Positions 54,356-63,198 of a DNA stretch of 64,000 bases are shown here, piece after piece; position 1 is the first letter of the stretch; every line of letters begins with the position of its first letter. The notes beneath the pieces are model-generated. The model searched no databases. It had not been told where the DNA came from and saw only the letters and a list, made by a program, of their open reading frames with translations. This DNA comes from an uncultured Endomicrobiia bacterium (GTDB lineage Bacteria; Elusimicrobiota; Endomicrobiia; DTEH01): contig CALDDQ010000014.1 in the NCBI GenBank assembly GCA_937936785.1, forward strand, positions 27,329-91,328. Reading direction: 5' to 3'. The position numbers and the translations under genes were made by a program.

Positions 54356-55522
54356 ATGAAGATATTGTATATTGACAATGTAGTTGGTATTAGTGGTGAT
54401 ATGTTTTTATCTGCATTAATTGATATTGTAGGTAAAAACAGTTTTGAGTTTATAAAATATTTACCTTTGAATAAAAAAATAAGAAATAACATAAAAATTA
54501 AAAGAGTATTAAAAAACCACATTTGTTCAACAAAAATAATCATTCCTGAAGAAAAAAATGAGATAAAATACTCTGATATGATTAAACTTATAAAACAAAA
54601 CAGTTTAGATATTGAAATAAAAAAAAATGTTTTATCAACAATTGATATAATATCTAAAATAGAAAGTAAAATTCACAATGTTTCTGTAAAAAATTTTCAT
54701 TTTCATAACTATAACGATTTAATAGTAGAACTTTTTGGTGTGTTTTATTTAATAAAAAAATTAGAAGTAGAAAAATTTTATTCTTCGTCAATAAAATTAA
54801 CTCGTGGGTTTGTAGATTGTGTTCATGGTAAATTTCCTGTTCCGGCACCTGCTACATTAGAATTATCAAAAAACATGCCTGTTGAATATTTGAATTTAGA
54901 AGCAGAAACTACTACACCAACAGGGGTTGCTTTGTTGAAAATGTTAAATCCTGAGTTTGTATTTCCTGGTATGAAAATATTAAAGATTGGATATGGTTGT
55001 GGAGAACAAAATTTTGAGATACCGAACATTTTGAGATTATTTTTAGGAGAAGATTTTGAAGATAAAAAATTTTTTACTGACAGAATTATAAAGTTAGAAA
55101 CTAACATTGACGATTTATCTTTAGCATACTATGAACAAATAGTAGAGAAATTGTATAAAATTGGTTCTTATGAGGTAAATTTGGTTAATACGGTTAATAA
55201 AAAATTACGATTAGGAACATTACTTACCGTAATAATACCTCACAATTTACTTAATAAAGCTACAAATATAATATTTAAATATACAACAACTACTGGTATT
55301 CGTGTTCAAGAAATAAGTAGAATAAAACTTTTTCGTAAGAATAAGGTTGTAAATACAGTATATGGGCCAATAAATGTTAAATTAGTTAAAATGCCCGATG
55401 AAAAGATAGATCTTAGACCAGAGTATGATGACATTAAACTATTGTCTGAAAAATTGAACTTATCAATGAAAAAAGTTTATTCTAAAATATATTATGAACT
55501 AAATAATTTAAGTGAAAAATAA
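54356..55522 (+). CDS. larC: LarC-type nickel pincer cofactor protein, divergent
   Basis: A 388-residue LarC (DUF111) protein. LarC inserts nickel into the pincer nucleotide cofactor of lactate racemase. Seen: ILYIDNVVGISGDMFLSAL, FVDCVHGKFPVPAPATLEL, ETTTPTGVALLKML, ETNIDDLSLAYYEQIVEKLY and TTTTGIRVQ. The HFHE..DSI.D block of standard LarC reads NFHFHNYNDLIVEL, and the PE after NIDD is missing, so it is diverged. Unlike many larC genes it is a single frame with no frameshift. Neither larA, larB nor larE is in the window. Confidence 0.8.
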   Translation: MKILYIDNVVGISGDMFLSALIDIVGKNSFEFIKYLPLNKKIRNNIKIKRVLKNHICSTKIIIPEEKNEIKYSDMIKLIKQNSLDIEIKKNVLSTIDIISKIESKIHNVSVKNFHFHNYNDLIVELFGVFYLIKKLEVEKFYSSSIKLTRGFVDCVHGKFPVPAPATLELSKNMPVEYLNLEAETTTPTGVALLKMLNPEFVFPGMKILKIGYGCGEQNFEIPNILRLFLGEDFEDKKFFTDRIIKLETNIDDLSLAYYEQIVEKLYKIGSYEVNLVNTVNKKLRLGTLLTVIIPHNLLNKATNIIFKYTTTTGIRVQEISRIKLFRKNKVVNTVYGPINVKLVKMPDEKIDLRPEYDDIKLLSEKLNLSMKKVYSKIYYELNNLSEK

Positions 55523-55546
55523 GTTGATAAATTTTGTGCAGTTGGT

Positions 55547-56185
55547 ATGATTATAAATAAATTTTTTATTTCTTCTGCAGTAATAAATTTCATTTTAACA
55601 TTATTATTATCTTCATTTTATGCAAAGATGTGGTTTTTAATGTTGAACATACTTATATTTTTTACTTTTCTTGTGATGTATATTTTGTTAGTGAAAGATT
55701 TAGATTTAAAAAACGAATTGCATAAGAAGATAAAATTTTTTTTAATACTAATATTTATGTGGTCAACTACAAATTTATTTTTTTCAGTTTTAGGATATAC
55801 ACTATCTTTTTTTATAAGATTAAACAAAAACATAGTTGACACAAATACTGACAATGTTGTTCATACAGAATTAATAGCAAACCCGTCACAAAAAGCTGTT
55901 TTATATGGTAAGATAAACTTTTTAACTCAGCAAGGACTTGCTGTAGTTTCTGATGCGCAGGTAATATTGAAAGACATTTCTGATAGTATAATTTTAGACC
56001 AGACATATTCAGATGCAGAAGGTAAGTTTAGGTTGGTTTTAAATGTTCCACAAAAAGAGAATTTTTATAACTTATACATTTATCACGAAAATTATAAGGA
56101 TTATAAAACAAAAGTTCAACTTATACCTGGAATAGTTCACGAATTAGATCTTACCTTGATGCCAGAATCAGATTTTGTAAAATAA
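55547..56185 (+). CDS. membrane protein with carboxypeptidase-regulatory-like domain
   Basis: A 212-residue protein with about three N-terminal helices (residues 4-24, 27-48, 62-88) and a soluble C-terminal part from residue 112 that folds like a transthyretin-type CarboxypepD_reg domain. Evidence is the strand pattern VLYGKINFL, SDAQVILKDI, TYSDAEGKFRLVL and ELDLTLMPE. Its function is unknown. The ATG has no strong ribosome site. It lies between larC and the corrinoid protein gene, with an 86-nt gap before the latter. Confidence 0.6.
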   Translation: MIINKFFISSAVINFILTLLLSSFYAKMWFLMLNILIFFTFLVMYILLVKDLDLKNELHKKIKFFLILIFMWSTTNLFFSVLGYTLSFFIRLNKNIVDTNTDNVVHTELIANPSQKAVLYGKINFLTQQGLAVVSDAQVILKDISDSIILDQTYSDAEGKFRLVLNVPQKENFYNLYIYHENYKDYKTKVQLIPGIVHELDLTLMPESDFVK

Positions 56186-56257
56186 AACTTTTTATAAAAT
56201 TCTATTTATTTTTTTTAATAAATATTATAAAACAGAACATATAAGAATATATTTTTT

Positions 56258-56263
56258 AGGAGG
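56258..56263 (+). promoter_or_regulatory. ribosome-binding site of acsC
   Basis: AGGAGG is 8 nt upstream of the TTG at 56272, the only start in frame before the N-terminal Fe-S motif, so it fixes TTG as the start. Confidence 0.7.
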
Positions 56264-56271
56264 ACATTATC

Positions 56272-57618
56272 TTGCTTACAGGGTTAGAGATATACAAATT
56301 ACTACCTAAAACCAACTGTAAAAAGTGTGGGTTTCCAACTTGTTTAGCATTTGCGATGTCCTTAGCAGCAAAAAAAGTTTTGTTAACACAATGTCCTGAT
56401 ATTTCCGAACATACAAAACAAATATTATTGCAAGCTACTGAACCACCTATAAGAACAATAAATGTGGGTAAATATAAAATTGGTGGTGAAACAGTTTTGT
56501 TCCGACACGAAAAAACTTTTTATAACCCATCGTTGTTAGGTGTGTTATTAAAAGATACTTTTTCTAAAGAAGAGATTATTAATAGATTAAAAAAATTCAA
56601 AGAATTAAGTTTTGAACGAGTAGGGAATAAATATCGGACAGAAATGATCTGTGTAGTTTCAGTAAAAGAGGATTTAATTATATTAGAACATATTTTTAAT
56701 TCAATTAATGAAATTGTTAAAGATAATACAGACAATAATGAAATTGTGGTATCATTTTTATCTCATGATATAGACATTGTTGAAAATTTTATAAAAAGGT
56801 ATAAATTAAACTTAATTGGTTCTGCAAACACAAACAACTATAAAAGTTTTGTTACTATCGCAAACAACTATAAAGTTGGTTTAATAGTAGAAGGGAAAGA
56901 TTTAGATGAAATTTCCTGTCTTACAACGCAAATTACTGGGTTAGGTTTTAGGGATCTTGTAATTAAGGTTTCATCTGATAAAGAAACAAAAATTTTAGAA
57001 GACCTGACTCAAATACGAAGATTAGCGTTGAAAAAAAATTTTAGTCCTTTCGGATATCCTACAATATTAATTTGTGATGACAATGATACAACATCAAATT
57101 TGTCTAAATCTATAATTGGTATATTAAAATATGCAAGTATTGTGGTGATAAATAGTGCAGATACAGAATTACATTTTCCACTGATAACTTTAAGATTAAA
57201 TATTTACACAGACCCACAAAAACCTGTTTCTATAGAACCAAAACTTTACAAGATTGGTGGTGAACCTGGTTCAGATGCTCCTTTAATGGTAACAACAAAT
57301 TTTTCGTTAACATATTATTCAGTAGAACCTGAAATTATTAATTCCAAAATACCGTCCTGGTTATTAGTAATAGATGCAGATGGGTTAAGTGTGTTAACAG
57401 CTTGGGCAGCAGAAAAGTTTAATGCAGAAAAAATTGTAGATTGGATTAAAAAAGAATCTGTAGAACAAAAAGTTAAACATAAAACATTGATAATTCCTGG
57501 TTATGTTGCTATAATAAATAGCAAACTGAATAATTTATTGCCTGACTGGAAAATTGTAATAGGACCAAAAGAAGCTTCCGGAATACCAAAGTTTTTAAAA
57601 TCTATGTGGAAAAAATAA
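56272..57618 (+). CDS. acsC: corrinoid iron-sulfur protein large subunit (CoFeSP gamma)
   Basis: A 448-residue large subunit of the corrinoid Fe-S protein, the methyl carrier between methyltransferase and acetyl-CoA synthase in the Wood-Ljungdahl pathway. The N-terminal 4Fe-4S motif is NCKKCGFPTCLAFAMSLA with a fourth Cys in LTQCPD. The middle TIM-barrel region and the C-terminal cobalamin-binding part (YYSVEPEI through IIPGYVAIINSKLNNLLPDW) follow the family layout. It starts with TTG. The small subunit (acsD), methyltransferase (acsE) and CODH/ACS genes are not adjacent; the activator gene follows 12 nt later. Confidence 0.88.
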   Translation: MLTGLEIYKLLPKTNCKKCGFPTCLAFAMSLAAKKVLLTQCPDISEHTKQILLQATEPPIRTINVGKYKIGGETVLFRHEKTFYNPSLLGVLLKDTFSKEEIINRLKKFKELSFERVGNKYRTEMICVVSVKEDLIILEHIFNSINEIVKDNTDNNEIVVSFLSHDIDIVENFIKRYKLNLIGSANTNNYKSFVTIANNYKVGLIVEGKDLDEISCLTTQITGLGFRDLVIKVSSDKETKILEDLTQIRRLALKKNFSPFGYPTILICDDNDTTSNLSKSIIGILKYASIVVINSADTELHFPLITLRLNIYTDPQKPVSIEPKLYKIGGEPGSDAPLMVTTNFSLTYYSVEPEIINSKIPSWLLVIDADGLSVLTAWAAEKFNAEKIVDWIKKESVEQKVKHKTLIIPGYVAIINSKLNNLLPDWKIVIGPKEASGIPKFLKSMWKK

Positions 57619-57630
57619 TCATATATAATA

Positions 57631-59583
57631 ATGAAAACTTTTAAAATAAAAATTATGCCTCAAGAAAAAGAGATTTTATACGTCAATGGCGAGAATTTGT
57701 TGTACACGCTTGTATCAAATGGAATAAATATTTATGCGAGTTGTGGTGGCGATGGCGTTTGTGGAAAGTGCAAGGTAAAAATTTTAAAAGGAAAATATTT
57801 AACACCTTTTTCTGAACATATTAGTGAGGAAGAAAGAAAACAAAATATAACACTTGCCTGTTTAACAAAAATAGAGTCTGATGTTGAGATAGAAATTTTA
57901 GAAAATTCTAAAGTTGATAACATAAAAATTTTAGATAATAGAAAATTAAATAATACAGTTTCAAGTTGTTGTGATATAGAGTTTAGTCGTGATATTGATA
58001 AAATTATAACGACAAACTTGTGGAGTTATGAACCAGTAGTAAAAACAGTTAGTGTAGAATTAAAAGAACCTTCTCTGGACAATCCTATAAGTGATATTGA
58101 TAGGTTATTAGATGTGTTTGAAAAAAATGTTGTATTAAATGATTTAGATTTGATAAGATACTTACCTGTTAAAATGAGAGAATTTTATTGGAAAATGTAT
58201 CTCGTGTTAGCAGAACAAAATCAATATTTTCAAATAATAGATATTTTAAAACTGGAAGAAAGTTCAAAATTAATATATGGTTTAGCAGTGGATGTTGGAA
58301 CAACTACTGTAGTAGTATCTTTAGTGAGTTTGAATGAAAAAAAAGTTTTGTTATCAAAGACAAGTTTAAATCAGCAGGCAAGTTTTGGTGATGATGTTAT
58401 TACAAGAATTATAAATTCACAGAAACCATCCGGGCTTAAATTTTTACACCAGAAAATAATTTTTACAATAAACAATATAATAAATTCTATAATTTCTGAG
58501 ACCAAAATTTCAGTAGAACAAATTTATTCAATAGTATTTTCTGGCAATACTGTAATGAAACATTTTTTGTACAATATTTCTCCAATTAACATAAGACGAG
58601 AACCATATGTTCCTGTGATAACAAAAATGCCAGTTATAAAAGCAAAAGATTTAAATTTAATTACAAATTCAAGAGCGGTTGTATATTCTATTGCTGATGT
58701 TGCATCATATGTAGGAGGAGATATTGTTTCAGGGGTAGTAAGTTGTGGAATTGACACAAAAGATGAGTTGTGTGTATTATTAGATCTAGGCACTAATGGT
58801 GAGATTGTTGTTGGGAATAAAGAATTTTTAGTATGTGCATCATGTTCTGCAGGTCCTGCATTTGAAGGTACAGGAATAAAATGTGGTATGCGAGCAACAA
58901 GTGGTGCTATTGAAGATATAGAAATTGTTGGTGATAAAATTGAATACAAGACAATTGGCAATATGCCAGCAGTTGGTATTTGTGGTTCTGGCTTAATTGC
59001 GATATTACCGGAATTGTTTCAATCTGGGATAATTGATCGTTCAGGAAAGTTTGTTAAATTAGATGAAAAGTTTCAAAAAAGTTTGTATAATAGAATAAGA
59101 ATTAACGAATCAGAAGAAAAAGAATTTGTTATAGTAGAAAAAAAGTTTAGCACAAATCAAAAAGATATTGTTATAACAGAAAGTGATATTGCAAACATAT
59201 TAAGGTCAAAAGGAGCAATATTTCATGGATTGCATTCACTATTAAAAAATTTAAACTTAGAATTTAAAGATATTAGTAAAATATACATTTGTGGTGGTTT
59301 TGGAAGTTTTGTTAATATTAAAAAAGCAAAAGTTTTAGGTTTATTACCTGATGTTGAAGATGAAAAATTTATAGTTGCAGGCAACACCTCTTTGTTAGGC
59401 GCACAATTATTTTTATTGTCAAAAGAAGTTAGAGATAAAGTTGAACAGGTTGCAAAAAAAATGGCTTATATAGATTTGTCCTCACAACCGTTTTATATGA
59501 ACGAGTATACTTCAAGTTTGTTTATGCCACATACTGACTTGAATTTGTTCCCAAATATTAGTAGAATTATTAAAAATGCCTAA
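57631..59583 (+). CDS. corrinoid activation ATPase with 2Fe-2S domain (RACo-like)
   Basis: A 650-residue reductive activator of corrinoid proteins, of the RACo type (AcsV in acetogens). It uses ATP to return inactive Co(II) corrinoid to Co(I). The N-terminal 2Fe-2S domain has YASCGGDGVCGKCKVKIL and a fourth Cys in LACLTK. The C-terminal ASKHA ATPase domain from about residue 210 shows LAVDVGTTTVVVSLVSL, VFSGNTVMKHFL, LLDLGTNGEIVVG, CSAGPAFEGTGIKCGMRA and IYICGGFGSFVNIKKAK. It is 12 nt downstream of acsC and thus probably activates that protein. Confidence 0.9.
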   Translation: MKTFKIKIMPQEKEILYVNGENLLYTLVSNGINIYASCGGDGVCGKCKVKILKGKYLTPFSEHISEEERKQNITLACLTKIESDVEIEILENSKVDNIKILDNRKLNNTVSSCCDIEFSRDIDKIITTNLWSYEPVVKTVSVELKEPSLDNPISDIDRLLDVFEKNVVLNDLDLIRYLPVKMREFYWKMYLVLAEQNQYFQIIDILKLEESSKLIYGLAVDVGTTTVVVSLVSLNEKKVLLSKTSLNQQASFGDDVITRIINSQKPSGLKFLHQKIIFTINNIINSIISETKISVEQIYSIVFSGNTVMKHFLYNISPINIRREPYVPVITKMPVIKAKDLNLITNSRAVVYSIADVASYVGGDIVSGVVSCGIDTKDELCVLLDLGTNGEIVVGNKEFLVCASCSAGPAFEGTGIKCGMRATSGAIEDIEIVGDKIEYKTIGNMPAVGICGSGLIAILPELFQSGIIDRSGKFVKLDEKFQKSLYNRIRINESEEKEFVIVEKKFSTNQKDIVITESDIANILRSKGAIFHGLHSLLKNLNLEFKDISKIYICGGFGSFVNIKKAKVLGLLPDVEDEKFIVAGNTSLLGAQLFLLSKEVRDKVEQVAKKMAYIDLSSQPFYMNEYTSSLFMPHTDLNLFPNISRIIKNA

Positions 59584-59898
59584 GAATTAGAAAGATAGAA
59601 ATAAAAAAGTGGAAAAAAAGTTAAACAATTAAGAAATAAATATAAATAAAATCGAAGCATGAAAACAAATATAGGTTATACGAAAAATCACCAATTTACT
59701 AAAAAAGTATGTTAACAGAAGAGTTAAAAAGATAAAATAAGAGTGCAAGTTTTGTCCTACAAAAAAAGAAAAGGTTTTAGTTTTAGATATAACTTAAGTA
59801 TAAATTGGGAAGTTAAGAAAATATAAAAGAGAAAAAACTTGTAAATGTTACAAAGGTTAGTAAAAATAAAAAATTATATTAAAAATAAGGAGTAATAG
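59584..59898. other. 315-bp intergenic region without a gene
   Basis: No frame of useful length, no RNA gene and no repeat is visible. The DNA is A-rich on the plus strand and ends in the ribosome site of ilvE. A possible TATAAA (near 59799) has no clear -35. Confidence 0.5.
59887..59892 (+). promoter_or_regulatory. ribosome-binding site of ilvE
   Basis: AAGGAG is 6 nt before a TTG (59899) and 12 nt before an in-frame ATG (59905). Spacing favours TTG, but both starts remain possible. Confidence 0.55.
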
Positions 59899-60774
59899 TT
59901 GAAGATGAAAATTTATATTAACGGAAAATTTTATGAAAAAGAAGATGCAAAAATTTCTGTTTTTGACCACGGACTGTTATATGGAGATGGTGTTTTTGAA
60001 GGAATAAGAAGTTATAATAACATAGTTTTTCGTTTAAAAGAGCATATTGATAGATTATATAATTCAGCAAAAGCGTTAATGTTAGAAATCCCAATCTCAA
60101 AAACTGAATTAGAATCTGCAATTATAAAAACATTGAAAGAAAACAATTTGTCTGACGCATATATTAGAGTTGTTATAACGAGAGGAGTTGGTGATTTAGG
60201 TTTAGACCCAAAAAAATGTAGTTGTCCAACTGTGATTATTATTGCTGACAAGATAGTTTTGTATCCGCAAGAGTTGTATCAAAACGGTATGGAAATTGTA
60301 ACAGCAAGCACTCGCAGAAATATTCCTGAAGCAATAAATCCATGTATAAAATCTTTAAATTATTTAAACAACATTTTTGCTAAAATAGAAGCACGTCGTG
60401 CTGGTTGTGAAGAAGCAATTATGTTAAATTCGGAAGGTTATGTAACAGAATGTACCGGAGATAACATTTTTGTTATTAAAGACAATAATTTATTAACACC
60501 GCCAACATATATAGGTGCATTACCGGGTATTACTCGTGATACGGTAATTGATATTGCAAAATCAAAATTAGGGTTGAATGTAAAAGAAGAATTGTTTACG
60601 ACATATCATCTTTATTCTTCAGACGAATGTTTTTTGACAGGTACTGCAGCAGAAGTAATTTCTGTGGTAAAAGTTGATGGAAGGACAATTGGTGATGGTA
60701 TACCGGGTAAATATACGAAACTAATTATGACCGAATTTAAAGAAATGACAAAAGTTTTAGGAGTTAAATATTAA
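59899..60774 (+). CDS. ilvE: branched-chain amino acid aminotransferase
   Basis: A 291-residue class IV PLP enzyme. Blocks are IYINGKFYEKEDAKISVFDHG, LYGDGVFEGIRSYNN, the PLP Lys in CIKSLNYLNNI, RRAGCEEAIMLNSEGYVTECTGDNIFVI, YIGALPGITRDTVIDIA and ECFLTGTAAEVISVVKVDGR. Length and motifs fit IlvE; D-amino-acid aminotransferase and 4-amino-4-deoxychorismate lyase share the fold and are less likely because of the FEGIRSY and TGTAAEV sequences. Translation may start at the ATG (59905) instead, which would remove two residues. No other amino-acid genes are adjacent. Confidence 0.92.
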   Translation: MKMKIYINGKFYEKEDAKISVFDHGLLYGDGVFEGIRSYNNIVFRLKEHIDRLYNSAKALMLEIPISKTELESAIIKTLKENNLSDAYIRVVITRGVGDLGLDPKKCSCPTVIIIADKIVLYPQELYQNGMEIVTASTRRNIPEAINPCIKSLNYLNNIFAKIEARRAGCEEAIMLNSEGYVTECTGDNIFVIKDNNLLTPPTYIGALPGITRDTVIDIAKSKLGLNVKEELFTTYHLYSSDECFLTGTAAEVISVVKVDGRTIGDGIPGKYTKLIMTEFKEMTKVLGVKY

Positions 60775-60853
60775 AACTGTTAGTGAACAAGCGAAATAGT
60801 GAGATAGAATGAAAAAAAAAATTTTTAGAATCGTTTGCGTGACTAAAATCACA

Positions 60854-60882
60854 TTGACATTTTTGTAATAGTTATGTATAAT
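60854..60882 (+). promoter_or_regulatory. perfect consensus SigA promoter of the FecR-domain gene
   Basis: TTGACA (60854-60859) and TATAAT (60877-60882) are both exact, with the optimal 17-bp spacing. The predicted transcript starts near 60889 and has a leader of about 90 nt. Confidence 0.85.
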
Positions 60883-60897
60883 ATTATTAGACAATAA

Positions 60898-60967
60898 AGT
60901 AAAGTTCAGAATTTTACTAAAGATAATTTAAAAAACTAAATCAAAAAATTCAAGATAAAATATCTTG
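60898..60967 (+). promoter_or_regulatory. 5' leader with two hairpins before the FecR-domain gene
   Basis: AGTAAA (60898-60903) can pair with TTTACT (60913-60918). CAAGATA (60951-60957) pairs perfectly with TATCTTG (60961-60967) over a 3-nt loop. The second stem touches the AGGAGG ribosome site (60968-60973). It could modulate access to the site or protect the mRNA. Confidence 0.45.
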
Positions 60968-60980
60968 AGGAGGAAAATTT

Positions 60981-62630
60981 ATGATAAAAAAAGTTTTAAA
61001 AATTGTTGTTGCTATGGTATTGTTTTCAACATTAAATTATGCAGTAGAAGTATTAGTGGCAAATTTTCAAGGTAATGTAGTTGCTGGTATTGGAGATAAA
61101 TGGGTTGCGGTAAAAAAGGGACAGATGTTGAAAGAAAACGAAAAAATAAAAACATTGTCAAAAAGTTATGTGTTATTATCATTTTCTGATGGGACAAGTG
61201 TTTCGTTATCTGAAAACACAGAATTGGTTATAAAAGAGATATCAAATAATGTGATTTTAAATCTAGACAGTGGCAGAATAAAATCAAAAGTTAAACCGTT
61301 ACAATTAGGTCAGAAGTTTGAGGTAAGAACACCTGTATCTGTTGCATCTATTCGTGGGACGACGTTTATTGCTGGCTACATTGAAGGTTTAGCAGAACTG
61401 ATAGTAGAGGAAGGAAAAGTTATTTGGAGCGATGTTAAAGAGTTGGATATGCATACTGATACAAAACAAGAATCTTCTTTTGTAGAAGTTGTTAATTCAG
61501 AAAAAGTTACAGCTACATCGGAAGGTTTAGGAGAAAAAACTGTACTTACTGAAGAACAGATGCAGACCTATGATACATTTTTTGAAATAAAAATAGAACC
61601 GGAAAAAACAGAGTCAGGTAAAGCAGAACCAAAAGAAGAAGAAAAACAATCTGAAGCGAAAGAAGATAAAAAAGAAGAAATAAAACAAGAATTAGTTTCT
61701 TTAAGACAGGAAATGAAAGAATTTGTCCGTGACTCTAAAATTAATTATTTGTACATAAACGAAATTGTTCAACAAACAAAATCAAACGATTTTGAGACTG
61801 CACGGTCATTGACAGATATCCATGGCAATTTAACTAGAATAGAACAAACAGTTTCAAGACCTAATTCAAGCACCATAGAATTTGTAAATATAACCAAAAG
61901 AAATAATTATAATTACAAAGGTCAGTTTGCAACCGGTGCACATAGTTATACTGTAAAAGACGAACCGAGAGTAGACTTATTAACTTTTTTGATAGAATTT
62001 AACCAAAAATTACCGGAAAAAATTAACGAATTTCCATCTTTTATGGTTTCAAAAGGTGATGAGATTTATCCTAAAAGGATGAGATTTGAAATTTCAAACA
62101 ATGCTAATGACAAAATTTGGGGTGAGGCAACATTTGAAAAAGTTTTTGTTTCCGGGACAGAAAAAAAAGAAAAGTTAGAAGGTAAATTTCAAAATTGGTT
62201 AACTAACGGAATAGAAACATATAAAGTTGATTTAGATTACAATGATACATTGCCACCAGGTGTGCATTCTGACGAAAACACTACCTCACTGTATTTTTGG
62301 AGTAAAGATGCAATTCCAGTTTTAAGCAAAGATGCGAATGGTAATTATACTGTTTCAGGGATATTATGGTTACAAAATGAAAATTATGTAATAAACAATT
62401 CAGGGAAAGTGTTAGATGAAACTTTTTTTAAAAATGTCTCAGACCCATTTGCTGCGATGAAAGAAATTGCTTTTGAGAGTATAATCTTTGTTAGGAAGGA
62501 CAACAACGGTGTTCCCGGGAATGCATTTTTTAACAAAAACATAGATTTAGTTGCAACTCCGGATATAGTAATAGCAATGGCGAAAAGTATGGCTCCTTCG
62601 TTGGCAAATTTAGACCTAAGTAAAAAATAA
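60981..62630 (+). CDS. exported FecR-domain protein with Lys/Glu-rich linker
   Basis: A 549-residue exported protein with a signal peptide (residues 1-21). A FecR domain spans about residues 30-150, with KVGQMLKENEKIKT-like spacing, then SFSDGTSVSLSENTELVI, GRIKSKVKP and the hallmark VRTPVSVASIRGTTFIAGY. Residues about 205-245 are a Lys/Glu-rich linker or coiled coil. The C-terminal 300 residues have no recognised family. Here FecR-like domains seem structural rather than acting with a sigma regulator, as no ECF sigma factor is near. The strong promoter suggests high expression, perhaps as an envelope protein. Confidence 0.75.
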   Translation: MIKKVLKIVVAMVLFSTLNYAVEVLVANFQGNVVAGIGDKWVAVKKGQMLKENEKIKTLSKSYVLLSFSDGTSVSLSENTELVIKEISNNVILNLDSGRIKSKVKPLQLGQKFEVRTPVSVASIRGTTFIAGYIEGLAELIVEEGKVIWSDVKELDMHTDTKQESSFVEVVNSEKVTATSEGLGEKTVLTEEQMQTYDTFFEIKIEPEKTESGKAEPKEEEKQSEAKEDKKEEIKQELVSLRQEMKEFVRDSKINYLYINEIVQQTKSNDFETARSLTDIHGNLTRIEQTVSRPNSSTIEFVNITKRNNYNYKGQFATGAHSYTVKDEPRVDLLTFLIEFNQKLPEKINEFPSFMVSKGDEIYPKRMRFEISNNANDKIWGEATFEKVFVSGTEKKEKLEGKFQNWLTNGIETYKVDLDYNDTLPPGVHSDENTTSLYFWSKDAIPVLSKDANGNYTVSGILWLQNENYVINNSGKVLDETFFKNVSDPFAAMKEIAFESIIFVRKDNNGVPGNAFFNKNIDLVATPDIVIAMAKSMAPSLANLDLSKK

Positions 62631-62988
62631 AAACTTACATATTAGAAATTAAAAATTAGAGTTTGGGAACTAATAACAAAGTGTTGTCACATATTTTATT
62701 CCAGGTTGAAACTTAAGCAGTGTTTGCTGTTAATATATTAGTACATAATTTTTTTATTAAGATGATGTTGATTTTTGGTTTATTATTTTGTTTAAGCTAT
62801 AGTAGACAAATGCTATTTTGTTCTATAAACAAAAAAATTTTTTTCAGGCAGAAAAAAATAATTCAATGCCAAAAATAATTTTAAACCAAACCTTTTCTAA
62901 AAACAAGATAATTTCATTATTATATTTTCAAACAATCTTTGTCTTTAAGATTTTGTATGTATTCCAAACAATAAATTAAGCAAACAAT
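62631..62988. other. 358-bp region without a gene, possibly decayed
   Basis: No intact gene or RNA is seen. One plus-strand frame near 62764-62870 reads FGLLFCLSYSRQMLFCS, loosely like part of an RNase-H-fold transposase, but it is too short and degenerate to assign. The region separates the FecR gene from the nucleotidyltransferase module. Confidence 0.4.
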
Positions 62989-63198
62989 ATGAAAAAAATA
63001 AAACCAGTAACAATGGAAAGAATAATAAAAATTAAAGATTCTAATGATGATTGGGACATAAAATTTTGGCAAAAAGTCGGTGTGGAAGGAAGATTTTCTG
63101 CTTCGTGGAAAATGTTAGAAGATTACGAAAAAATGCGAGGGAAAAATGGAGTTAAGTTCCGATTACAAAGAACTGTTGAAAATATTCGAAAAATATAA
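62989..63198 (+). CDS. small protein paired with a nucleotidyltransferase
   Basis: A 69-residue charged protein. Its pattern DWDIKFWQKVGVEGRFSASWKML, ending in FRLQRTVENI, resembles the short proteins (about 70-80 residues with FW..g...Rf.aaw.m....LqR) encoded directly upstream of DUF6036-type nucleotidyltransferases in many genomes. Such pairs are thought to be toxin-antitoxin-like, but their activity is not established. No ribosome site precedes either Met (residue 1 or residue 9). Its 3' end overlaps the nucleotidyltransferase start by 53 nt. Confidence 0.6.
   Translation: MKKIKPVTMERIIKIKDSNDDWDIKFWQKVGVEGRFSASWKMLEDYEKMRGKNGVKFRLQRTVENIRKI

Noticed and set aside
54356..55522. Programmed frameshift in larC
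   Set aside because: Many larC genes are split into two frames, but here a single frame covers both halves.
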